Under the pieces are notes generated by a model. The model was not told the DNA's origin. It did not search any database and worked only from the letters and a program-made list of their open reading frames with translations. The position numbers were made by a program, and so were the translations under genes. 64,000 bases of DNA from Pseudomonadota bacterium. Its GTDB lineage: Bacteria; Pseudomonadota; Alphaproteobacteria; Micropepsales; Micropepsaceae. Positions within the stretch are counted from its first letter, which is position 1, and the number at the start of each line of letters is the position of its first letter. Of this stretch, positions 57,307 to 64,000 are shown in pieces. The stretch lies in the NCBI GenBank assembly GCA_016201105.1, contig JACQDN010000045.1, forward strand, positions 1 through 64,000, given 5' to 3'.

Positions 57307-58416
57307 TCAATGATCGCCGGGTTGTGGCGCGGAAGAGCCTTGCAAGGCCGACCCGATTTCGTCGCGTTGCGGGACAGTTTGTGACGGTACGGACCGTGAC
57401 GGGGTTGTTTGGGCCGGTGGCGTTGTGACGGCAGGTTGCGACGGCGGCGTAATCACGGCCGTCACCGGGCTTTGGTTCGTCAGCAACGATGGTGCCGTCA
57501 GCGCGGACGGGGGCAGCGCTGGCGCCATCGACGAAATGAGATCGAGCGGCGCGCGCGGCACGGTGGCGTTGACGCGGCGCATGACATGCAGGCTCGAAGC
57601 AACATCGGGCGCCGTCATGCTCCACACTGTTCCGCAATGTCCTGGCGTGCTGCAGGCAAGTTTGGTTTCGAAGTCGTCGAAGCTCAAACGCGCATCGCCC
57701 GCGAGCTCCACGGTTTTGGCGCGGAAGAGTCTCAATCCGTCGCTTTCGAGCTTGGAGAGATAGCGGCCGAAGATGTGCAGGGCGGGCGCGAGGGTCTTTT
57801 TGGGCGCATCGGCCACGACCACGGCGGCGCGCATTCCGCTCACAAAACCGGAGCCGTCGCGGAAGAAAGTCGCCTGGGCTTGTGAAATCTGGCTGAGGTT
57901 CTCGGTGTCCGCGGAATTGTCGGGATTGAGCGCAACGCGCATCAGTTTCTGGGTTTGTTGGAAAGGCAAAGGCGCCGTCGGCGCGACAGAATCCACAGCG
58001 CCCGCCTCGCTCGCCGCCAGCGCCGCCGCGATCTCATCGCGCTTTTTGGCATCGGCGAACAAGGGCAGCACGACCAAACGGGTGTAGTCGAAGTGCGCCG
58101 CGCCCGTCAGCCGCGCCAGCGAAACGCTGCCGTCTGCGTTGGTGCGCATGATGAGTTGGCCGACGGATTGGTTTGTGCTGGGATCGTGCAAATCCAGAAC
58201 CGTGGTACCGTCGCCACTTGTCGTGCCGAAGACTTTGTCGTCGCGCCCAAACTGGCCGAAGAATTCGCGCAACGACACCAGCTGCTGGGGCGTCAGCTGA
58301 AGTTTGTCGAGCGCATCGGCAATTGTCGTTTCCTCGGCGGCTTGCGCGCTCGCCGGAGGGAATATCGCGGCGAAGACAAAAGCGGCAGCGGCGAAATGTG
58401 AAAAGCCAACCTTCAT
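57307..58416 (-). CDS. Secreted hypothetical protein, Thr/Pro-rich C-terminus
   Basis: Start MKVGFSHFAAAAFVFAAIFPPASAQA (signal peptide). Confidence 0.7.
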   Translation of the reverse strand: MKVGFSHFAAAAFVFAAIFPPASAQAAEETTIADALDKLQLTPQQLVSLREFFGQFGRDDKVFGTTSGDGTTVLDLHDPSTNQSVGQLIMRTNADGSVSLARLTGAAHFDYTRLVVLPLFADAKKRDEIAAALAASEAGAVDSVAPTAPLPFQQTQKLMRVALNPDNSADTENLSQISQAQATFFRDGSGFVSGMRAAVVVADAPKKTLAPALHIFGRYLSKLESDGLRLFRAKTVELAGDARLSFDDFETKLACSTPGHCGTVWSMTAPDVASSLHVMRRVNATVPRAPLDLISSMAPALPPSALTAPSLLTNQSPVTAVITPPSQPAVTTPPAQTTPSRSVPSQTVPQRDEIGSALQGSSAPQPGDH

Positions 58417-58613
58417 GACACCATTCTGCGCACCCGCCCCATGCCTGAAACTATCACGTCCGGGAGCGAAAAAAGCCTTTAGGCGCATGAACTTTCCGTA
58501 GGGTCAAGGATTGCTGAACGGCGCTTTGCGACACGCCGCGGCACGGTCTATCGTGGCTGACAGCCATACAACGACACAAACAACCCAAAAATAGCCAAAG
58601 GGCAGAGGCGCTC

Positions 58614-59741
58614 ATGAATTTCGATTTTTCCGACGATCAGAAAATGCTGAAGGACCAGGCGCGCAAGTTCCTGGCCGAGAAATGCACTACCAAAACGGTG
58701 CGCAAAGTCTTCGAAAGCACCGCCGGTCACGACGCTGCGCTTTGGAAGCAAGTTGCGGAAATGGGTTGGACCGGAACGGCGATTCCGGAAAACTACGGTG
58801 GTCTCGGCCTTGGCTATCTCGAGCTGTGCGTTGTTGCGGAAGAACTTGGCCGCGCCCTCGCGCCTGTTCCCTTCGCGTCGACCGTCTATCTCTTCGCGGA
58901 AGCCGTTCTTGCGGCAGGCTCCGAAGAGCAGAAGCAGAAATATCTGCCCAAAATCGCCAGCGGCGAATTGATCGGGACCTTCGCTCGCGCCGAAGGTCCA
59001 GGCGCAGTCATCCCAAAATCGATCCGCACCACCTTCAAAGGCGGCAAGCTCTCTGGAAAGAAGATCGCCGTTACCGACGGCATCGATGCGCAGGTCGCCG
59101 TCGTGCTGGCGCGTTCCTCGGACGAAGTCGGCGAGCGCGGGCTTTCCCTCGCGATCGTCGATCTGAAGGGCGCCGGCGTGAAACGCCGCGCGGAAGATTC
59201 GATCGATCCCTCCCGCAAGAATGCCGAACTCACCTTTGACAATGCAAGCGCCGAAGCGCTCGGAAAGCCGGGCGAGGCGTGGGGCAACACCTCGCGCGTT
59301 CTCGATCGGGCCGCCATCATGACGGCCTTTGAGCAAATTGGCGGCGCCGATGTTTGTCTGGCGATGGCGAAAGACTACGCGCTGACGCGCTACGCTTTCG
59401 GCCGCCAGATCGGTTCTTATCAGGCGATCAAGCACAAACTGGCGGACATGTACGTCTATAACGAGCTCGCGCGATCCAACGCCTATTATGGCGCCTGGGC
59501 GCTTCACACCAATGCGCGCGAGCTTCCGCTGGCGGCGGCGGCGGCGCGCGTCTCCGCCACGCAGGCCTTCGACTACGCGGCGAAGGAAAACACACAGACG
59601 CATGGCGGTATCGGCTTCACCTGGGAAGTCGATTGTCATCTTTTCTACAAGCGCTCGCGCCAGCTGGGCCTCGGGCTTGGTCCGCAGCGCACCTGGAAAG
59701 ACAAACTCGTCACCGAACTCGAACTCTCCAACGCCGCCTGA
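58614..59741 (+). CDS. Acyl-CoA dehydrogenase
   Basis: MNFDFSDDQKMLKDQARKFLAEK; FGRQIGSYQAIKHKLADMYV; THGGIGFTWEVDCHLFYKRS. Confidence 0.95.
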   Translation: MNFDFSDDQKMLKDQARKFLAEKCTTKTVRKVFESTAGHDAALWKQVAEMGWTGTAIPENYGGLGLGYLELCVVAEELGRALAPVPFASTVYLFAEAVLAAGSEEQKQKYLPKIASGELIGTFARAEGPGAVIPKSIRTTFKGGKLSGKKIAVTDGIDAQVAVVLARSSDEVGERGLSLAIVDLKGAGVKRRAEDSIDPSRKNAELTFDNASAEALGKPGEAWGNTSRVLDRAAIMTAFEQIGGADVCLAMAKDYALTRYAFGRQIGSYQAIKHKLADMYVYNELARSNAYYGAWALHTNARELPLAAAAARVSATQAFDYAAKENTQTHGGIGFTWEVDCHLFYKRSRQLGLGLGPQRTWKDKLVTELELSNAA

Positions 59742-59767
59742 GCGCGCAGCGAAGAAGGAACACGCAA

Positions 59768-61009
59768 ATGGATTTCGAAGATACTGCAGAAGAAGCCGCC
59801 TTCCGCGCACAGGCGACTGCATGGCTCTCGGCGAACGCCAAGCCGCGCGGCAAGAAGTCGGCCGACGACATGGCCGAGATGGAAAACGGCGCCGCCGCTG
59901 AAATGGCGGCCTCCAGGGCATGGCAGAAGAAGAAGGCCGAAGCCGGATACGCGCGCATCACCTGGCCCAAGGGCCAGGGCGGCATGGGCGGAACGCCGAT
60001 GCAGTCGATCATCTTCGGTCAAACCGAATCCAAATTCGATGTTCCGAGCGGTGGTCCGTTCGCCATCGGTCTTGGCATGTGCATCCCCACGCTGATGGCC
60101 TACGGCAACGAAGAGGCGAAAAAGCGCTATGTCGTTCCTGCCGTGCAGGGCGATGAGATCTGGTGCCAGCTGTTCTCCGAACCGGCCGGCGGATCCGACG
60201 TCGCGGGTCTTCGCACGCGCGCCGAAAAGAAAGGCGATGAGTGGGTCATCAACGGCCAGAAGATCTGGACGACCGGTGCGCAGTTTTCCGACTACGGCAT
60301 TTTGCTGACGCGCACCGATCCCAACGTGCCAAAGCACAAGGGCCTGACGATGTTCTACATCGATATGCACGATCCGGCGGTGGAAGTGCGTCCGATCAAA
60401 CAGGCGTCCGGCGGCTCAGGCTTCAACGAAGTCTTCTTCACCGATCTTCGCGTGAAGGATTCTCAGCGCCTCGGCGAAGTGGGGCAGGGCTGGCAAGTCG
60501 CGCTTACCACGCTGATGCACGAACGTCTGGCGGTCGGCGGCGGCACCGGCAGCGGTCTCGACGTGAAAGAGCTGATGGCGCTCGCCCGCACGCTGGAGCT
60601 GGAAGACGGTCCTGCGATCAAGAATGCCAGCGTGCGCGAACGCATCGCCGACTGGTATGTGCGCTCTGCCGGTTTGAAGTATACGACCTACCGCACCATG
60701 ACCGCGCTTTCCCGCGGTCAACAGCCGGGTCCGGAAGCTTCGATCGCCAAGATCGTGGTTGCCTCCAAGCTGCAGGACCTCGCGGCGTTCGGGATGGAGC
60801 TGGAAGGCGAAGCCGGATCGCTCAAGGGCGAAGACGCGCCCGCGCATGGTGCCTTCCAGATGGGCTGGATGTCGTCGCCCGGTCTTCGCATCGCCGGCGG
60901 CACCGACGAAATCCTGCGCAACATCATCGCCGAGCGTGTGCTCGGGCTGCCGCCGGACGTGCGCGTCGACAAGGACATGCCGTTCAACAAGATGCCGACA
61001 GGGCGCTGA
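59768..61009 (+). CDS. Acyl-CoA dehydrogenase
   Basis: CQLFSEPAGGSDVAGLRTRAEKKGDEWVINGQKIWTTGAQFSDYGILLTRTDP. Confidence 0.96.
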   Translation: MDFEDTAEEAAFRAQATAWLSANAKPRGKKSADDMAEMENGAAAEMAASRAWQKKKAEAGYARITWPKGQGGMGGTPMQSIIFGQTESKFDVPSGGPFAIGLGMCIPTLMAYGNEEAKKRYVVPAVQGDEIWCQLFSEPAGGSDVAGLRTRAEKKGDEWVINGQKIWTTGAQFSDYGILLTRTDPNVPKHKGLTMFYIDMHDPAVEVRPIKQASGGSGFNEVFFTDLRVKDSQRLGEVGQGWQVALTTLMHERLAVGGGTGSGLDVKELMALARTLELEDGPAIKNASVRERIADWYVRSAGLKYTTYRTMTALSRGQQPGPEASIAKIVVASKLQDLAAFGMELEGEAGSLKGEDAPAHGAFQMGWMSSPGLRIAGGTDEILRNIIAERVLGLPPDVRVDKDMPFNKMPTGR

Positions 61010-61012
61010 AAA

Positions 61013-61070
61013 AATACCTCCCCCGCGTGCGGGGGAGGGCGAAATGCGAAAGCATTTCGGGTAGGGGTAA
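61013..61070. repeat. Half element of the palindromic repeat family, R8
   Basis: tacctcccccgcgtgcgggggagggcgaaatgcgaaagcatttcgggtaggggt. Confidence 0.7.
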
Positions 61071-61074
61071 TTGA

Positions 61075-61464
61075 ATGGCGCTGGAGGCCCTCGAGCACTA
61101 CACGATCCAATGCGTGGACCTTGAGGGCACGCGCGATTTTTATCGCGATGTGCTGGGGTTGACGGATGGCTTTCGCCCTAAGCTCGCTTTTCCCGGCTAC
61201 TGGCTTTACTGCGGCGACGTGCCGGTGGTGCATCTTTTGGGCGCCGACGGCGCGCTGCCCGAAAACAGCCATGCCGAACCGGGTGGCGACACGGGCGCGT
61301 TGGATCACATCGCCTTTCGTGGCAGCGATGCCCAGGCCACGATTGCGAGATTGAAGCAGCACGGCCTTGCGTTTCGGGAAAACCAGATCCGCGATATCGC
61401 CCTGCATCAGGTCTTCGTGCGCGACCCCAATGGCATTATGGTCGAGATGAATTTTCGTGGGTAA
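61075..61464 (+). CDS. VOC (glyoxalase/dioxygenase) family protein
   Basis: LEHYTIQCVDLEGTRDFYRDVLGL; QVFVRDPNGIMVEMNF. Confidence 0.93.
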   Translation: MALEALEHYTIQCVDLEGTRDFYRDVLGLTDGFRPKLAFPGYWLYCGDVPVVHLLGADGALPENSHAEPGGDTGALDHIAFRGSDAQATIARLKQHGLAFRENQIRDIALHQVFVRDPNGIMVEMNFRG

Positions 61465-61473
61465 TGGAAACGA

Positions 61474-61530
61474 ATGGCGAGTAGCGAATAGAGAAAACAG
61501 CTTTGCATTCGCCACTCGCGTAACAAACAA
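61474..61530. repeat. Imperfect inverted repeat (ggcgagtagcgaatag ... attcgccactcgc)
   Basis: Related motif also at ~11307..11385 (agcgagtag ... ctcgccactcgctg). Confidence 0.5.
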
Positions 61531-61542
61531 CTGGAGGAAGAA

Positions 61543-61911
61543 ATGATCGGCTACGTCACAATCGGCACCAACAACTTGGAAAAGTCGAAGGCCTTCTACG
61601 ACGCGCTGCTCGCCGAACTGGGCGGCAAGCGGGCGTTCGCAAGCGACCGCATGCAGGGTTATTCCAACGGCCAAGGCCCGATGGTGGCGATCTGCACGCC
61701 TTACGACGGCAAGGCGGCCCAGCCGGGCAACGGCAATATGGTGTCGCTGGCCGCGCCGGATCGCCCGACGGTGGATAAAGTGCATGCCAAAGCCATGTCG
61801 TTGGGTGCGAAAGACGAAGGCGCCCCGGGCGAGCGCATGCCGACGTTCTACGGCGCCTATTTCCGTGACCCCGACGGCAACAAGTTCTGCGTCTTCAAGT
61901 CGGGCAAGTGA
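61543..61911 (+). CDS. VOC (glyoxalase) family protein
   Basis: MIGYVTIGTNNLEKSKAFYDALLAELGGKRAF; AYFRDPDGNKFCVFKSG. Confidence 0.93.
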   Translation: MIGYVTIGTNNLEKSKAFYDALLAELGGKRAFASDRMQGYSNGQGPMVAICTPYDGKAAQPGNGNMVSLAAPDRPTVDKVHAKAMSLGAKDEGAPGERMPTFYGAYFRDPDGNKFCVFKSGK

Positions 61912-62120
61912 TCGAGACGCCCTGCATCAAAGTTTGCACCATGGACGCCGCATCCGGTCTCTGCACCGGGTGCGGCCGGTCGCTCGATGAGATTGCCAGA
62001 TGGGGCGGCATGAGCGATCGGGAGCGTGCGGAGATCATGCGCGTGCTGCCACAGCGGACCAGATCTTCAAACCAAAACAAACCTGTCATCCCCGGCGAGC
62101 TTCGCCCGCGCAGCGGGTGA
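61908..62120 (+). CDS. DUF1289 family protein
   Basis: IETPCIKVCTMDAASGLCTGCGRSLDEIARWGGMSDRERAEIM; ATGA-type overlap with previous gene. Confidence 0.9.
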   Translation: MIETPCIKVCTMDAASGLCTGCGRSLDEIARWGGMSDRERAEIMRVLPQRTRSSNQNKPVIPGELRPRSG

Positions 62121-62145
62121 AGCGAGGTCAAGGGGATGACAAATG
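62086..62145. repeat. Palindromic intergenic repeat (ctgtcatccccggcgag ... ggggatgaca)
   Basis: ctgtcatccccggcgagcttcgcccgcgcagcgggtgaagcgaggtcaaggggatgaca; overlaps the 3' end of the DUF1289 gene. Confidence 0.6.
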
Positions 62146-62410
62146 AGTTTGATTTCGCACTCGCAAGCGTCACTCTTTACATAAATTTGTCGCGTATCCG
62201 TGTGTTTTGCTGAACACGCTCTTAAAGCGACTCGATTTATCGTTTACGCACCGCGCGATCAGGGGTGGGTTTTTTGTACTATTCCGGCCACACGCAATAC
62301 GCCAGAAGTCCGTTTCCCGCAGTCTATCGGCGGCGGCGGAGAAAACTTCCGTTCTGGATACCGTGTATGGCGCTGCTTATGGTGGCTGCAGCGACGATGC
62401 TCTTCGCGAT

Positions 62411-63292
62411 TTAACCGGCCTTGTTCAGCACGCCACGCTTCAACGGATCGGGATCGAGCAATTTCCCCGTCATCGCGCCGAGCCAATCCAGTCCTTCGCG
62501 CAGTTTCACGTTCTCGCCGATCACAAGAATGGCCGGTGCGCTGCTTTCATTCGCGACCCGGCCCAGTTCTCCCAGCGTGGTCACGCGCACATTCTGCTTG
62601 ACGAAGGTCGCGTCGCTGACGATGGCGGCAGGCTCGCTCGCGTGGCGGCCGCCTTCGATCAGTTTCGCCGCGATCTCTTCGGCATGGGCGAGCGCCATAT
62701 ACAGCACGATGGTGGGCGAACCCTTTGCCATCGCGTTCCAGTCGAGCTTCGGCACGCCGCCGTCCACGTCGTGCCCGGTGACGAACGTCACCACGTGATT
62801 GGTGTCGCGATGGGTGACGGGAATGCCCGCGTAAGCAAGACCGCCGATGCCGGCCGTCACGCCCGGCACGATGCGAAAGGGAATGGAGGCGCGCGCCAGC
62901 GCGAGGGCCTCTTCGCCGCCGCGCCCGAACACAAAGGGATCGCCGCCCTTCAAGCGCAGCACCCGCAAGCCCTTGCTTGCGCGTGAAATCAGCGTACCGG
63001 AAATATCGCCTTGCTTGGCGGATGCCGCGCCGCGCCGCTTGCCGGCAAAAGCGACCTCCGCGCCGGGCCGCGCGAATTGGAGCAAGGTCTCGTTGGCGAG
63101 CGCGTCATAAAGAATGACATCGGCCTCTGCGATCGCGTGCAGGCCCAGGGCGGTGATCAGTCCCGGATCGCCGGGACCGGCACCGGCCAGCCACACCCAG
63201 CCTTTGTCGAAAGAAGGCAGGGCCAACGCATCCGCCAGCCGCTGCATGGCGGCGCGATCGGCAAAATTTCCAGGAGTTGCCTTGGATTCCAT
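62411..63292 (-). CDS. cobA: Uroporphyrinogen-III C-methyltransferase
   Basis: VWLAGAGPGDPGLITALGLHAIAEADVILYDALAN; LRLKGGDPFVFGRGGEEALAL; GIPVTHRD. Confidence 0.94.
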   Translation of the reverse strand: MESKATPGNFADRAAMQRLADALALPSFDKGWVWLAGAGPGDPGLITALGLHAIAEADVILYDALANETLLQFARPGAEVAFAGKRRGAASAKQGDISGTLISRASKGLRVLRLKGGDPFVFGRGGEEALALARASIPFRIVPGVTAGIGGLAYAGIPVTHRDTNHVVTFVTGHDVDGGVPKLDWNAMAKGSPTIVLYMALAHAEEIAAKLIEGGRHASEPAAIVSDATFVKQNVRVTTLGELGRVANESSAPAILVIGENVKLREGLDWLGAMTGKLLDPDPLKRGVLNKAG

Positions 63293-63427
63293 TTCACATT
63301 CTCAAACCGTAGAAGCAATTATATCACATATGTCACAGGGGAAAACGATAGACGATTTCCAGCGTGAATCTCAGGAAGCGCGCGACTTTTTCCGGAGCCA
63401 CCGGTTATAGAAGTCCGCCACTCCAGA

Positions 63428-64000
63428 ATGTCTTCCATGCCTCAAAAGCCTCGCAGCGGCCTGAAGCCGAACACGCTCGACTACGAAACCCTGCCGCTCG
63501 TCACCGCGAACGGCTTTCGCGAATACGACGCGCGCTGGCTGTTCGGCAAAGAGATCAATCTGCTGGGCGTGCAGGCGCTGGGCCTTGGGCTTGGCACCTA
63601 TTTCCACGAGCTGGGCGTGCGCCCGCGCGTTGCGACGGGGCACGACTACCGCTCCTATTCGCTCTCCATCAAGCAGGCGCTGGTGCTCGGGCTGATGAAT
63701 GCGGGCTGCGAAGTGGTGGACATCGGGCTTGCCACCACGCCGATGGCGTACTTCGCGCAATTCGCGCTCGATTGCCCGTGCGTGGCGATGGTGACGGCGA
63801 GCCACAACGAGAATGGCTGGACCGGCGTGAAGATGGGCGCGAATCGTCCTCTCACCTTCGGTCCCGACGAGATCAACCGCCTGAAAGCGATCGTGCTCGG
63901 CGGCGAAGGCAAGGCGCACGCCGGCGGAAGCTATACGGCGATCGAAAATTTCCGCGAGCCCTATCTCGAAGAGCTGTCTGGCGGACACAAGCTGTCGCGC
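63428..64000 (+). CDS. Phosphomannomutase/phosphoglucomutase, 5' part (truncated by window end; absent from ORF track)
   Basis: MSSMPQKPRSGLKPNTLDYETLPLVTANGFREYDARWLFGKEINLLGVQALGLGLGTYF...; phosphoserine loop CVAMVTASHNENGWTGVKMG. Confidence 0.9.
   Translation, partial: MSSMPQKPRSGLKPNTLDYETLPLVTANGFREYDARWLFGKEINLLGVQALGLGLGTYFHELGVRPRVATGHDYRSYSLSIKQALVLGLMNAGCEVVDIGLATTPMAYFAQFALDCPCVAMVTASHNENGWTGVKMGANRPLTFGPDEINRLKAIVLGGEGKAHAGGSYTAIENFREPYLEELSGGHKLSR

Noticed and set aside
62186-62410. Possible small coding gene upstream of cobA (open frames through 62200-62600)
   Set aside because: No convincing start/RBS, and the frames run antisense into the methyltransferase gene.

Overview
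The window is 64 kb of GC-rich, densely coding alphaproteobacterial chromosome. From left to right it contains: an NMT1/THI5-type ABC transporter; two DUF1254/DUF1214-type proteins; a class A PBP; a TPR protein and a nitroreductase; a PepSY-RR-HK two-component locus; two CaiB/BaiF CoA-transferases; ccmE-ccmF-ccmH; degP-RR-HK; an accessory segment (~27.4-33.6 kb) of SDR, small secreted proteins, gene remnants and an IS481-family insertion; glnE; a polyamine locus (potABC-like transporter, GNAT, speE, speD, two FAD oxidoreductases, a GcvT-like protein, potD-like SBP, GS-like ligase); an HK; pepN; an M48 peptidase and a DUF898-type protein; two acyl-CoA dehydrogenases; VOC proteins; a uroporphyrinogen-III methyltransferase; and the start of a phosphomannomutase. 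Main points for follow-up: (1) an in-frame TAA in glnE between the adenylyl-removase and adenylyl-transferase halves; (2) a Tat-like membrane precursor ending in a six-Cys peptide with knottin-like spacing; (3) an unlisted 30-aa ORF with a strong SD and its own terminator, divergent from a PepSY-RR-HK operon that has a PhoP-type direct repeat; (4) an IS481 copy with 6-bp TSD, inserted in a palindromic repeat and carrying a frameshifting 50-bp tandem duplication; (5) a duplicated palindromic repeat that seems to have replaced the ccmH 5' end; (6) a structured leader with a terminator-like hairpin before speD; (7) a family of palindromic repeats at convergent gene ends. All calls come from reading the sequence and ORF translations; no database search was run.
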